A stretch of 64,000 nt of DNA from an uncultured Sphaerochaeta sp. (GCF_963666015.1 NZ_OY762555.1:1984001-2048000), one strand, 5' to 3'; positions 8,270 to 17,063 are shown, numbered from the stretch's first letter. Numbers and translations are program-made. Notes: generated by a model not told the origin, from the sequence alone.

Positions 8270-9087
8270 GATACAACAAAAAGACACTTCTCAAACGAGC
8301 GCTGGAAATCCTTATTATCCTGATCTGGGTCTTCCCCTTGATATGGATGGTGATCACCAGCTTGAAACTGGAAGAGGAGGTCATTACCAAGACATTCTCC
8401 TTCTGGCCACAAAATCCTACATTTGCAAACTATACCAAAGCCTTCACCTCCACCTACATTCTCAACTGGATGGGAAACTCCTTCATCGTAGCCCTTGGGG
8501 CCATGTTGCTCACCCTTGTTGTGGATGCTCCCATTGCATATGCCTTTGCAAAGATCCGTTTCAAGGGTCGCAATCTATTATTCTGGGCAGTCATGGGAGG
8601 GATGATGGTTCCCTTCCAGGTATTGATTGTCCCACTCTACATGCAGTTCAACTCCTATGGAATGATCAACACCCTGGCCGCAGCATTCCTTCCCCGTGTT
8701 GCCCTTCCGATTGGAATCTTCATTCTGAAACAGTTCTACGAGGGTATTCCCAGCGACCTTGAGGAGGCTGCCTTTATTGATGGTGCCTCCAGGTACCGCA
8801 TCTTCCTCAAGATCATTCTCCCCTTGGGACAATCTGCAATGGCTACCGTAATCATCCTCTCCTTCATCAATGCTTGGAATGACTTCCTCTGGCCCTTGAT
8901 TGTAATCAATGATACGATCAAGTACACGATTACCGTGGGGATAGCAAACTTCCAGGGAACCCATGGCACACAGTATGCCTTGATCATGGCAGGAGCGGCT
9001 GTAGCTTCCATTCCCCAGATTCTCTTCTACATCTTCTTCAGAAAGAAGATCATCGCAGGAATTGCCACCAGTGGATTGAAGGGGTAG
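8266..9087 (+). CDS. ABC sugar transporter permease (MalG/UgpE type)
   Basis: 273 residues, six predicted membrane helices. The EAA motif is EEAAFIDGASRYRIFLKIILPL (split across residues about 165-186). The N-terminal helix (LEILIILIWVFPLIWMVITSL) and the FINAWNDFLWPLI segment are characteristic of MalG-like permeases. It is the second half of the heterodimeric channel and overlaps the previous gene by 4 nt. No operon ATPase follows; the next genes are catabolic. Confidence 0.92.
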   Translation: MRYNKKTLLKRALEILIILIWVFPLIWMVITSLKLEEEVITKTFSFWPQNPTFANYTKAFTSTYILNWMGNSFIVALGAMLLTLVVDAPIAYAFAKIRFKGRNLLFWAVMGGMMVPFQVLIVPLYMQFNSYGMINTLAAAFLPRVALPIGIFILKQFYEGIPSDLEEAAFIDGASRYRIFLKIILPLGQSAMATVIILSFINAWNDFLWPLIVINDTIKYTITVGIANFQGTHGTQYALIMAGAAVASIPQILFYIFFRKKIIAGIATSGLKG

Positions 9088-9093
9088 AGAGAA

Positions 9094-11142
9094 ATGGTCT
9101 GCACACAAATCTCATCACATGAAGTGTCATTGACACAAGATACCTCACAGATCATTCTCTCCTATTCCCTCACTTATGAAGGGAAACGGCAGAGTCCATC
9201 AGAGATAACCATCACCAAACATACGGTAATGGCAGTATTCGACCAAACAGGTACGATCATCGACCATATCAGGAAAGAGGGAGCCCTTCTTGTACTCAAC
9301 CGTCATTGGAAGTTGAATAAACCCGGTTCCTATAGGCTCCAAGCTTCATTCAGCAGCCAGGAAGACGGAGGAGAGGACCACATATTCATTCCAGCAGTCT
9401 GGTATCAGGATAATCTCAATGGGAAAGGATGCTTCCCTTCAGCTGAGCGAGCCAGTAACTGGTCATTCCTTGAAACCCGTATGAGCATTCCCAGCTGTGC
9501 ACAGCTTTCCAACGGGAGGCGGGTGTTCACCTGTGCTAGTGAGGCAGCAACAGAAGAGCGCTTTCTCTCCTCGGTGACTGCTGACCGCCACAGCCTGATT
9601 ATCTCAATTCCAGGCTGTGAATGGCCATACAGCTATCGTGGAAAACTCTCTCTCATCGATACATCAGATCAGGAGATGCCAGTACTCCACGTTGAGCAAT
9701 GTGGACTCTCCTATGAGAGGACTTTCTACCTTGCTTCCCAAACGGAAAGCAACAGTATGCATGCATTTACTCACTTTGTAGAGCTCCTCCCTGAGCAAAA
9801 ACAAAAGAGAGAACCCAGACTATTGCCTTGGGATCATTGGATGGAATATAAACTCACCCGTTTGATCAATATGGTACATGTAAGCGAAGACGGATTGGGG
9901 TATCTCATCATGGGGGAGGGAAACAAGGAGGTGCAGGATGTCTATCAATATACTTCTGCGTCTTTCCTGGTTAAGAGCCTTGAGGCTGCTTATGAACTTG
10001 CCCAATATACACAATACATCCCTACTCTTCCTTGTTTACAGAGAGCAAGAGCAGAACTGGCTCATAGGTTCTCACTCCCTAACGACTCCTTGCTCCTTGC
10101 TCACGCTGCAAAGCGTATTGGTGATTTTTTCCTGCAAGCTGAGCAGTGTGAAGGGATTTTCCAGGACAACTATGATCTGGAGAAACATATATGGGGAGGA
10201 TACCTGGGAATTGGAGAGCATCCAGAATTCCAATATATGGTAAACAGCCGATGCAATGGCGAGGCAATGAAGTTCTATGTGCTTCTCTCACTCTCACTCA
10301 GGTCGCTGGGAATTGACGAGGGACAATACATCAGACTAGCAAGAAGAGTTGCTCGTTTCTACTGCGAAGCACAGCTCTCATCCGGTTCATTTGGAAGATG
10401 GTGGACAGATAAGGGAAAACCAGGAGATATCCAAGGGACCAATGGGGCATATATTGGTTCCTTCTTTGCTACGTTGATCCCCCACCTCAATGATAATGAT
10501 CCCTTGAAAAACGATATGCTTAGCGCAGTCCACCAAGCCTATACCTATTACGCAGAGCTTGCATTTGAAGGAGCCTTTTATGGGGACACTCTCGATGCAG
10601 ACTCCTGTGACAAGGAAGCCGGCATTGCTCTTCTCTCTTTCTTCTTGGATCTCTATGAGTTGGAGCAAGACAAGCGTCATCTGGAGAGCGCACAACTTGC
10701 AGCAGAATTCATCGTACAATGGATCTGGCAACAAGACTCATACTTGCCTCCTGATAGCCCTCTTGGTCAGATTAGGTTTTCCACAATGGGGATGACCTCA
10801 GTTTCGGTCGCTCACCACCATCTCGATTTTTATGGAATGGCTATAGCTTACGAGTTCCTTCGCTTTGCAAAGCATGCAAACAATCCTTTCTACGAACAGC
10901 AAGCCAAGATCATGCTGAATGCCTGCCGACAGCTGGTAGCAACAGAGGTACAACCATTGGGAAGGGATGAATCATTCCTAGGCTGGCAACCTGAACAACT
11001 GAATCATACATACTGGGAGTATTTCGATCGTCCAGAATTAATGAACGGATATTATGACATTGATATCGCTTGGGTCACGGTCCTAACCCTCGGAGCCTAT
11101 CAAATGATCCAAAATCATTTTCCACACCACCTTGAGGAGTAA
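9094..11142 (+). CDS. Putative six-hairpin glycosidase-like protein
   Basis: 682 residues; I do not recognise a specific family. The N-terminal about 230 residues look beta-rich. From about residue 245 the sequence turns into regularly spaced helices with aromatic-rich loops (DNYDLEKHIWGGYLG, SRCNGEAMKFYVLLSLSLR, SGSFGRWWTDKG, DADSCDKEAGIALLSFF), the texture of an (alpha/alpha)6 barrel as in several glycoside hydrolase and C5-epimerase families. No signal peptide is seen, so it would act in the cytoplasm on the imported sugar. It begins 6 nt after the permease gene, which argues that it processes the transported substrate. Catalytic residues cannot be assigned by eye. Confidence 0.55.
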   Translation: MVCTQISSHEVSLTQDTSQIILSYSLTYEGKRQSPSEITITKHTVMAVFDQTGTIIDHIRKEGALLVLNRHWKLNKPGSYRLQASFSSQEDGGEDHIFIPAVWYQDNLNGKGCFPSAERASNWSFLETRMSIPSCAQLSNGRRVFTCASEAATEERFLSSVTADRHSLIISIPGCEWPYSYRGKLSLIDTSDQEMPVLHVEQCGLSYERTFYLASQTESNSMHAFTHFVELLPEQKQKREPRLLPWDHWMEYKLTRLINMVHVSEDGLGYLIMGEGNKEVQDVYQYTSASFLVKSLEAAYELAQYTQYIPTLPCLQRARAELAHRFSLPNDSLLLAHAAKRIGDFFLQAEQCEGIFQDNYDLEKHIWGGYLGIGEHPEFQYMVNSRCNGEAMKFYVLLSLSLRSLGIDEGQYIRLARRVARFYCEAQLSSGSFGRWWTDKGKPGDIQGTNGAYIGSFFATLIPHLNDNDPLKNDMLSAVHQAYTYYAELAFEGAFYGDTLDADSCDKEAGIALLSFFLDLYELEQDKRHLESAQLAAEFIVQWIWQQDSYLPPDSPLGQIRFSTMGMTSVSVAHHHLDFYGMAIAYEFLRFAKHANNPFYEQQAKIMLNACRQLVATEVQPLGRDESFLGWQPEQLNHTYWEYFDRPELMNGYYDIDIAWVTVLTLGAYQMIQNHFPHHLEE

Positions 11143-11145
11143 CCC

Positions 11146-11892
11146 ATGGAACAATTCAGCCTGATCTCTCTGAACCTGTGGAATACAGAACATTGGCAAG
11201 AGCGTGAGATGTGTGTCATCTCATTCCTGCAGACCTTTGACGCAGATATATATTGTTTCCAGGAGGTGCGGCCACAAACGCTCTCTGTGTTGGATGCATC
11301 ACTCACTGGATACCAACGAGTAGAAGGAGAAGAAGCAGGTTGGAGAACAGAGAGCAGTATCTACATAAAACGTGAGATGTTTTCCATTCAGGGATTAGGA
11401 CGGATTGATCTTGATATGCCTGAAAGAGATCGTGGATTGTTTTGGGCTGAGTTAGTAACCAAGGGCGGAGATTCACTGATTGTGGCAACGATGCATCTGA
11501 CCCATCAACTGAATGCAGATGAGATGGCAACAGGCAAGAACTACCGCCACCATGAGGCCCATAAGGCAGCAGAAGCATTGAAGCATCTAGATGCGGGAAA
11601 CCGAATGGTCATCTGTGGTGATTTCAACGATCCCATACACCCTTCCAGGATTTTCCATGAACAGGCTGGCTTCCAAGACGTTTTCACGCTTCTCGGGCTT
11701 CCCGCTCCCATCACCTTCCCTTGCCCATTCCTTACTCATGAAACATTCCTAGTTGAGGCCATTGATAAGATCATGATAAAAGGAGCGATACAGCCGGTCT
11801 TGGCAAGCAGCCCCCATTTTATGATCCCAGGACAGGTTCTCTCTGACCACTGGCCGGTAGCGGCAGTGTTGAAACTCCTCCCTAGCGTTTAA
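11146..11892 (+). CDS. Endonuclease/exonuclease/phosphatase (EEP) family hydrolase
   Basis: 248 residues with the EEP fold signatures in order: SLNLWN (residues 5-10), FQEVRP with the metal-binding Glu (about 37-42), a conserved MHLTHQ, CGDFNDP (about 160-166) and the C-terminal SDHWPVAAVL with the catalytic Asp-His pair. The family cleaves phosphodiesters or phosphomonoesters in nucleic acids, inositol phosphates or sphingolipids. It is the last gene of the ABC sugar operon, 3 nt after the previous stop, and has GAGGAG before its ATG. A role on a phosphorylated or lipid-linked substrate brought in by the transporter is possible but unproven. Its 3' end overlaps the convergent SGNH gene by 11 nt. 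Confidence 0.85.
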   Translation: MEQFSLISLNLWNTEHWQEREMCVISFLQTFDADIYCFQEVRPQTLSVLDASLTGYQRVEGEEAGWRTESSIYIKREMFSIQGLGRIDLDMPERDRGLFWAELVTKGGDSLIVATMHLTHQLNADEMATGKNYRHHEAHKAAEALKHLDAGNRMVICGDFNDPIHPSRIFHEQAGFQDVFTLLGLPAPITFPCPFLTHETFLVEAIDKIMIKGAIQPVLASSPHFMIPGQVLSDHWPVAAVLKLLPSV

Positions 11893-12592
11893 AAAAAGGA
11901 AACTTGATCGCACGGGAAACCGTACGCTCTTCCTTCTTTTCCTGAGGCTCCTCTTTCTGAACATTGAAATATGAGAGAATGAGAGAGGCCAACCCCTCCC
12001 CCATGGCCTGATGGGACTCCCTGCCCATATGCAGCTGGTCTATGCTACTTGGAAAAGCAACACTGCTTGCATCAAAATAGAGAAGAGCATTCTCTTCTGC
12101 CATGCCCTGTATGACAGGAGCAAGCTGTTTACTTGTGATGACGGAGTTGGAGTTGAAACTGACAAACGGAGACTGTTCTATCTCATCTCCAATATGGATG
12201 GGAGAAACCACCAATATCTGGGGGATCGGATAGGCCTCTCCATAGGGGTGTGTCTTGATGAGAGAGGCCAATTGTTGCAGGGCTTTTGCGATGATCCGCT
12301 CATCGGCATTGAAGAACTTCTTGCAATCGTTGGTACCCAATGAGAGAATCACCATGTCCAGCGGGCGATGACTGTGAAGGGCAACAGGCAAGAACTCCCG
12401 ACCCGAGCGATGAGGCTCGAGTGGGTCCTCAAACACGGCGGTCCGTCCGCCAAGGCCTTCTTCAATAATTTGGAAATCGGGGCCAAGGAGGGAGGAAAGC
12501 ATTCCCGTCCATCGCTGATCATAGTTCCACCTACCCCCACTAGGGTTGGTCCCGAATGTATTTGAGTCACCGTAACAGAGTATTCTTCGCAT
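11882..12592 (-). CDS. SGNH/GDSL hydrolase (arylesterase-like)
   Basis: 236 residues. Block I GDSNTFG (residues 8-14) has the nucleophile Ser, block III is LGTNDCKKFF (about 84-93), and block V is probably DQLHMG with the catalytic Asp-His pair. The GDSN variant and the RWTGML segment are typical of the bacterial arylesterase/acetyl-xylan-esterase-like subgroup. No signal peptide is visible. It lies downstream of the GntR gene on the same strand but has its own TATACT 7 nt before the ATG and no Shine-Dalgarno sequence. Likely function is removal of acetyl or acyl groups from carbohydrates. Confidence in the fold is high, in the substrate low. Confidence 0.88.
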   Translation of the reverse strand: MRRILCYGDSNTFGTNPSGGRWNYDQRWTGMLSSLLGPDFQIIEEGLGGRTAVFEDPLEPHRSGREFLPVALHSHRPLDMVILSLGTNDCKKFFNADERIIAKALQQLASLIKTHPYGEAYPIPQILVVSPIHIGDEIEQSPFVSFNSNSVITSKQLAPVIQGMAEENALLYFDASSVAFPSSIDQLHMGRESHQAMGEGLASLILSYFNVQKEEPQEKKEERTVSRAIKFPFFKR

Positions 12593-12599
12593 GGCATGC

Positions 12600-12605
12600 A
12601 GTATA
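12600..12605 (-). promoter_or_regulatory. -10-like TATACT, leaderless start candidate (SGNH gene)
   Basis: Minus-strand TATACT ends 7 nt before ATG 12592 with no Shine-Dalgarno sequence between. It overlaps nothing else and lies just after the gntR stop codon. Confidence 0.4.
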
Positions 12606-12619
12606 CAGAAGAGCGATGA

Positions 12620-13297
12620 TCAACGAAAGTAGGTTGGATATTTCTCCCTGATTGCAGATTCATCAATCTTGTAACGGCTGAGATGTTCCTCCATCAAATG
12701 CCCTGCAAGCTCAGCATCCCTTTGCTTGATTGCCTCTGCAATTGCCTGATGGTCATTGACTATCTTGATGTCCTTGATTGCATTCAGACTCATGGCACGA
12801 ACTCGGTCGAAGTGGATAGTAAGACCTTCGATCATCCAACCATAACACTGGACTTTGTTTGCAAGTTGGAATAGCAAAGCATGGAACTGGTTGTCCAACT
12901 CCAACAGCTTTTCTGGATTGGAGTGTTCAATATAGAAACTCTGTAATCGAATAATTTCTTCCAGATAAGAGAGATCAGGAATCTCTTCCATGGTACACAG
13001 GACCTTTGTCACTTCCCTCTCCAATACCAGACGTAGAAAACGTGACTCTTCAACCATGGCGTAGTCAATAAGCATAATCCTGCTTCCCTTTTGGGGAAGG
13101 ATTTCCACAATATTTACCCGACTCAGTTCAATCAGGGCTTCACGAACCGGAGTACGGGAAATACCCAATTGGGCTGCCATCTCATTCTCACTGACCATAC
13201 TCCCAGGTTCCAATTGCAGTGAAATGATGTTCTCCTTCAGCTGACGAAGAGCATACTCCCGTGCTGTCTCTCTTCCCTGCCGAGGTTCTATATGCAT
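12620..13297 (-). CDS. GntR family regulator, FCD (FadR) subfamily
   Basis: 225 residues. An N-terminal winged helix (SMVSENEMAAQLGISRTPVREALIELSRVNIVEI, about residues 37-70) is followed by an all-helical FCD effector domain with metal-site residues in LDNQFHALLFQLANK (Asp/His) and a C-terminal HLMEEHLSRY helix. AGGAGA precedes the ATG. It lies about 150 nt downstream of the TRAP operon on the same strand and probably controls it: a perfect TNGTNNACNA-type FCD half-site palindrome, TAGTATACTA, overlaps the -10 of dctP (16381-16390), and a close variant lies before gntR itself (13361-13370). Confidence 0.9.
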   Translation of the reverse strand: MHIEPRQGRETAREYALRQLKENIISLQLEPGSMVSENEMAAQLGISRTPVREALIELSRVNIVEILPQKGSRIMLIDYAMVEESRFLRLVLEREVTKVLCTMEEIPDLSYLEEIIRLQSFYIEHSNPEKLLELDNQFHALLFQLANKVQCYGWMIEGLTIHFDRVRAMSLNAIKDIKIVNDHQAIAEAIKQRDAELAGHLMEEHLSRYKIDESAIREKYPTYFR

Positions 13298-13360
13298 AGT
13301 ATTTCTCCTACCACCGATTTACATTGTATCATTTTTGTCTATGTACTGAAACTACTATCT

Positions 13361-13370
13361 CTGTACACAA
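13361..13370. promoter_or_regulatory. Candidate GntR/FCD operator upstream of gntR
   Basis: CTGTACACAA matches the FCD-subfamily pattern TNGTNNACNA at five of six fixed positions and lies 64 nt upstream of the gntR start. Suggests autoregulation. Confidence 0.35.
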
Positions 13371-13416
13371 TATGAATAGTCCCTTTTCCCCAATCCCTAA
13401 AAGTTCCGAGGATAAC

Positions 13417-13441
13417 AGCATGAGGAGACTATCCCCATGCT
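13417..13441 (-). terminator. Stem-loop after the first TRAP operon
   Basis: AGCATGAGGA (13417-13426) pairs with TCCCCATGCT (13432-13441) with one G-U, around a 5-nt loop, 10 nt past the dctM stop. No T run follows, so it may be a Rho-dependent or 3'-stabilising structure. Confidence 0.45.
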
Positions 13442-13450
13442 GCACCATGG

Positions 13451-14740
13451 TTACATGGCAGGACCAAAGATCAAATTCGGAATGAACAGACTGACCTGCG
13501 GGATAAGGGTGATAATTGCCACAACAATAAAAATCGCAACAAAGAACGGTGCCGATTCCCTTGCTGTCTCCTCTGGGGAGCACTCCATGATTGTGGACGT
13601 GGTATAGAGGGCTATACCCACAGGAGGCGTCATGATCCCCATTGTAGTCACCGTCATCATGATAATACCGAAATGCACGGGATCAATACCCAAAGATGTC
13701 ACTACAGGAAGCAGAATGGGGGTCAACAACAATGCAACAACAGTTGTTTCAACAAACATTCCGCTGATGGTCAACAGGACGATAATAATCAGGAGCATGA
13801 GTGTTGGATTACTGGTTATGCTCATCAAGGCACTTGCGATTACCTGTGGAACTCTGTCATAGACAATACCATAGCCGAATACACCGCTCATTGCGAGAAT
13901 AAGGGTGACCACGGCAATATCCTTAGAGCTATCCTTCAGTGTCTTGTAAAAGACTTTCCAGGTAAGTTCCTTATAGATTACCGCTCCTACAAAGATTGCA
14001 TATACTGCGGCAAATGCGCCTGATTCAGAAGGAGTCATGATTCCAAAACGGATGAAGACAATCAACAATATGGGAAAGAGCAAGGCCCAGATACCATCAA
14101 CCAATGCTTTTATGACTTCAGTAAAGGATGCATGCGTAGGATTGTCCGGCAGATACTTTCGTTTCCTTGCACTGATATCAACAGAAACCATCAAGGCAAT
14201 CATCATGATGAACCCTGGCAACAAACCTCCAGCAAACAATCTGCCGATGGAGACCTCTCCAATGGACCCATAGATGATCAAACCCATGGAAGGAGGGATG
14301 GTGGCCACAATGAGAGAAGAAAGTCCATTGATGGCAGCTGACCAACCCTTGGAATACCCACGCTTGGTCATCTCAGGACCAAGGATTCTTGACTCCATCG
14401 CAGCATCCGCATTCGCTGACCCAGAGACACCACCCATCAAGGTGGACAGCACGCAGGATACTTGGGCGATATTGCCATGCATATGTCCCGTCAGGACATC
14501 AGCAAGCTTCATCAGGCGCTTGGTAATACCGGTGTTGTTCATAAGATTCCCTGCAAAGATAAAGAGGGGAATCGCCAACATGGTGAACGATTGTGTTGTT
14601 GCCAAAACCTTCTGCACCACAATGGTGTATGGAAGACTATCAGTTACCATAAAGAATGCCAGTCCAGAGATACCAATTGCAAATGCTACCGGCATACCCA
14701 ACAACAAGAACATGATAAAAACAATTGTTGCTACACCCAT
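13451..14740 (-). CDS. dctM: TRAP transporter large permease (DctM)
   Basis: About 429 residues, roughly 12 membrane helices, typical for DctM. Start ATG 14740 is preferred because the GGAGG at 14751-14755 is 10 nt upstream, whereas ATG 14749 is too close to it. Recognisable motifs include MPVAFAIGISGLAFF, ANADAAMESRILGPEMTKRGY, and TVTTMGIMTPPVGIALYTTS, the family's periplasmic gate region. It imports an organic acid (or related anion) by sodium symport together with DctQ, receiving substrate from DctP. The stop of dctQ is 1 nt away, so the two are translationally coupled. Confidence 0.95.
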   Translation of the reverse strand: MGVATIVFIMFLLLGMPVAFAIGISGLAFFMVTDSLPYTIVVQKVLATTQSFTMLAIPLFIFAGNLMNNTGITKRLMKLADVLTGHMHGNIAQVSCVLSTLMGGVSGSANADAAMESRILGPEMTKRGYSKGWSAAINGLSSLIVATIPPSMGLIIYGSIGEVSIGRLFAGGLLPGFIMMIALMVSVDISARKRKYLPDNPTHASFTEVIKALVDGIWALLFPILLIVFIRFGIMTPSESGAFAAVYAIFVGAVIYKELTWKVFYKTLKDSSKDIAVVTLILAMSGVFGYGIVYDRVPQVIASALMSITSNPTLMLLIIIVLLTISGMFVETTVVALLLTPILLPVVTSLGIDPVHFGIIMMTVTTMGIMTPPVGIALYTTSTIMECSPEETARESAPFFVAIFIVVAIITLIPQVSLFIPNLIFGPAM

Positions 14741-14741
14741 A

Positions 14742-15245
14742 CTACTCATCCCTCCGGCCTTGCTCCCAGAAGGAAGCTGGTTTCTTAATAATTTGAGACA
14801 ATCGGATACTTGCTGAAATGATCATAAGAAATGATCCCACCGGAACGCTCAATGTTGCCCAGGAATAACTGATAGGGAGCACCTGGAAGAGCCGCTTCCT
14901 GTTCTGGATCAGCAATGGAATACCAAAATAGACCAGAACAGCCAAGAAAATGATAATCATAATGAAAAAGATAATCTTGAGTCCTTTCTGAACCTTTCCT
15001 GGAAATTTATTAGCAAGCAACTCAACCCCTATAAGATTGGTATTTCTGACCGCAAGGTCCCCACCAATGAAAACTTGCCAAGCGAACAGCAACAGGGAGA
15101 TATCAACCGCCCAGTTCAAGGGATGTCCCACTGTTCGTGATACGGCAGAGACAAAAACCAGGATGGTGATTGCTACCAGGAGCACACTGGAAACCAACTC
15201 CTCAAAGTCGCAAAACTTATTATATCCTTTCTGTAAGATATTCAT
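14742..15245 (-). CDS. dctQ: TRAP transporter small permease (DctQ)
   Basis: About 167 residues with four hydrophobic segments. I start it at ATG 15245, which has AGGGAG 10 nt upstream, rather than GTG 15263. The first helix (LVSSVLLVAITILVFVSAVSR) and the conserved WAVDISLLLFAWQVFIGGDLAVR segment fit the DctQ family. It forms the membrane complex with DctM. It follows dctP after a 99-nt gap with two stem-loops, a spacing that usually means less permease than binding protein. Confidence 0.9.
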   Translation of the reverse strand: MNILQKGYNKFCDFEELVSSVLLVAITILVFVSAVSRTVGHPLNWAVDISLLLFAWQVFIGGDLAVRNTNLIGVELLANKFPGKVQKGLKIIFFIMIIIFLAVLVYFGIPLLIQNRKRLFQVLPISYSWATLSVPVGSFLMIISASIRLSQIIKKPASFWEQGRRDE

Positions 15246-15278
15246 GTATTGAATCTCCCTCACGTCTTACATAATGAT

Positions 15279-15340
15279 GGGATAGCTTTGGAGACCGCTG
15301 CTATCCCAACATTATCATGTTGCGGAGCTTAGCTCCTTTT
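15279..15340 (-). repeat. Two stem-loops between dctP and dctQ
   Basis: GGGATAGC (15279-15286) pairs with GCTATCCC (15300-15307), and GGAGC (15324-15328) with GCTCC (15332-15336). The second is flanked by T residues only in the plus direction, so neither is a clear minus-strand terminator. They probably tune mRNA stability between the binding protein and the permeases. Confidence 0.5.
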
Positions 15341-15344
15341 TATG

Positions 15345-16343
15345 TTATTTGCCAATCTGAGCGTAGATTTCTTTTCTCAAATCGCCAAATCCGAGTTTTT
15401 CGTAGGCAACATCACTTGCTCTGACAAAAGCGTCAACATTTGGCTCAATGATTTTCACGCCATATTCAACAAGTTGCTTTTCTGTCTCAGTAATCTTGGA
15501 CTGTACGTAACGAGCATTCTTCTCTCCAGCAGCCTTGGTTTCCTCGAGCAAAATTGTCTGAAGATCTTCTGGCAAGGTCTGGAACCATCTCTCACCAACG
15601 ATCAAACCATTGATCAACTGGAAGTGCTCAGTACGGATCATGTAATCCAGAACTTCATAGATTCTGGAACCAAGAGCGGCGGTAAGCTGAACCTCACACC
15701 CATCAACTGCTTTGGACTGTACTGCTGAATAAGTCTCACCCCAAGGCATGGCAACCGGAGTAGCCCCAAGAGCGGCAACACTCTCTGCCCATGCGGGAGC
15801 ACCAGGGGTCCTGATTCTCTGTCCACTCAGATCAGCAGGAGTATATGCTTCCTTGTTCAGGAAGAAGTGTCTTCCTCCATCATACCAGTTGAAGGAAAGG
15901 ATGCGAATCTCGTTCTCTTCACTCAACTCCTTCTCCCATTCCGCAAACTTTGCGCTCTGGGTTACTGCAAGTACTTCATCATAGTTGTTGGCGAAATAGG
16001 CCATTCCGATGATTGCAATATCATTCACATAGTTGCCCATGCGCCCACCATCAGTAAGGACTGCAACATTAACACCCTGCAATGCCTGCTCAATGACATC
16101 TTCATCACTTCCCAACTGTGCAGAGGGATAGATCTCAACCACCAAACGGCCTTCTGAGCGAGCCTTTACGCTTTCTGCCAGCTGCTTGAAGCCCTCAACC
16201 ATGGGAGAAGTTTCATTCAACTGAGTGGAAAGCTTCAAGGTATATACCTTGTCACCTTTTTCCCCACCACCCTGGGCAAACACTGATGCAGTAGCTACAA
16301 CCAGTACCAACAAGATTGTTACGAAAATTCTTGTTTTTTTCAT
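15345..16343 (-). CDS. dctP: TRAP transporter substrate-binding protein (DctP)
   Basis: 332 residues. Signal peptide MKKTRIFVTILLVLVV-to-VFAQ, cleaved near residue 24. The DctP signature is clear: LKLSTQLNETSPMVEG at the first strand, VVEIYPSAQLGSDEDVIEQ, and GQRIRTPGAPAW, whose Arg normally salt-bridges the substrate carboxylate. GGAGGATC precedes the ATG. It captures an organic acid in the periplasm for DctQM. A sigma-70 promoter (16385-16414) overlaps a GntR-type palindrome. The substrate cannot be named from sequence alone. Confidence 0.93.
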   Translation of the reverse strand: MKKTRIFVTILLVLVVATASVFAQGGGEKGDKVYTLKLSTQLNETSPMVEGFKQLAESVKARSEGRLVVEIYPSAQLGSDEDVIEQALQGVNVAVLTDGGRMGNYVNDIAIIGMAYFANNYDEVLAVTQSAKFAEWEKELSEENEIRILSFNWYDGGRHFFLNKEAYTPADLSGQRIRTPGAPAWAESVAALGATPVAMPWGETYSAVQSKAVDGCEVQLTAALGSRIYEVLDYMIRTEHFQLINGLIVGERWFQTLPEDLQTILLEETKAAGEKNARYVQSKITETEKQLVEYGVKIIEPNVDAFVRASDVAYEKLGFGDLRKEIYAQIGK

Positions 16344-16380
16344 AGATCCTCCAATATCAAGTCGAAATTCTTTGACATAC

Positions 16381-16390
16381 TAGTATACTA
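16381..16390. promoter_or_regulatory. GntR/FCD operator overlapping the dctP -10
   Basis: TAGTATACTA is a perfect palindrome fitting TNGTNNACNA, the core recognised by many FCD-type GntR regulators, and coincides with the -10 of the dctP promoter. ATACTAGTAT, another palindrome, overlaps it (16378-16387). Confidence 0.55.
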
Positions 16391-16414
16391 ACTGTTTATT
16401 TTTTATTCTGTCAA
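16385..16414 (-). promoter_or_regulatory. dctP promoter
   Basis: Minus-strand TTGACA (16409-16414) and TAGTAT (16385-16390) are separated by 18 bp. CATGAATATTCATG, a perfect palindrome at 16415-16428, abuts the -35 and may bind an additional regulator. Confidence 0.6.
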
Positions 16415-16614
16415 CATGAATATTCATGAAATACTACGTTTCCCCTTCCTGTTTTAATACACCTTATTTATTTTATTATAATTATTTAAAAGATACATGT
16501 AATATTTGTCGCCAAGAGTCTCACATCCTCAAAGGTACTCATACCTTCCAGCAGTGCTTTCCCGGATCATTATCACCGTATCAGGATAAGGACCAAATCT
16601 ACTCATGCATCACT

Positions 16615-16648
16615 AAAAAAAGGCCAGTGGTCGGGAAAACCACTGGCC
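16615..16648 (-). terminator. Intrinsic terminator of the predicted ncRNA
   Basis: Minus-strand GGCCAGTGGT pairs perfectly over 10 bp with ACCACTGGCC (16622-16631 with 16639-16648), loop of 7 nt, followed by seven T. It is one of the strongest terminators in the window, yet no coding gene ends here. Confidence 0.85.
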
Positions 16649-16824
16649 CAAGGGAGTCGCGTTGCTTGGCAATAAAAGTAGAACCAAGATGTAGTACCGG
16701 ACAATCGCGTAAGAGAAAAATACCCAACACCAAGTAAATCAAAGCAGTAGGACATCGCTGGGACTGAAGGGCCTTATCCCTGCCAGCTAACCTTCTATTC
16801 TTCTCCTAATCATATCCCTTCCTA
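16615..16824 (-). ncRNA. Predicted structured non-coding RNA, about 210 nt
   Basis: A minus-strand sigma-70-like promoter (16831-16860) and a strong intrinsic terminator (16615-16648) bracket a segment with no good protein gene. The predicted RNA has further hairpins: GCTGG...CCAGC enclosing AGGG...CCCT (about 16748-16780), and CTTGGT...GCCAAG nested inside GCG/CGC arms (about 16658-16710). A very short frame (MIRRRIEG) after GGAAGGG near its 5' end could be a leader peptide. I do not match it to 6S, SRP, RNase P or tmRNA. Exact ends are estimates. Confidence 0.6.
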
Positions 16825-16830
16825 AGTACA

Positions 16831-16860
16831 AGCATATGCTGAAAAGTCTGAAATTGTCAA
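16831..16860 (-). promoter_or_regulatory. Promoter of the predicted ncRNA
   Basis: Perfect TTGACA (16855-16860), 18-bp spacer and TATGCT (16831-16836) on the minus strand, with an AT-rich upstream region resembling an UP element. Transcription would start near 16824. Confidence 0.6.
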
Positions 16861-17063
16861 TATACCTAGGAACTATACTATTTGCATATATAAATTTATC
16901 GATTTTCTTTAGCACTATTTATTTACTGGTTAAAAATACTCGCTTCTGTCAGAACATATCTCGATATTTTTGTAAAATTTGCAGGTTTCTTGTAAATTCC
17001 CAATTTTTTCGCTCTCAGCTATGTCATAGCGGAAAAATAAGTCTCTCTTTTTTTATCTACATA

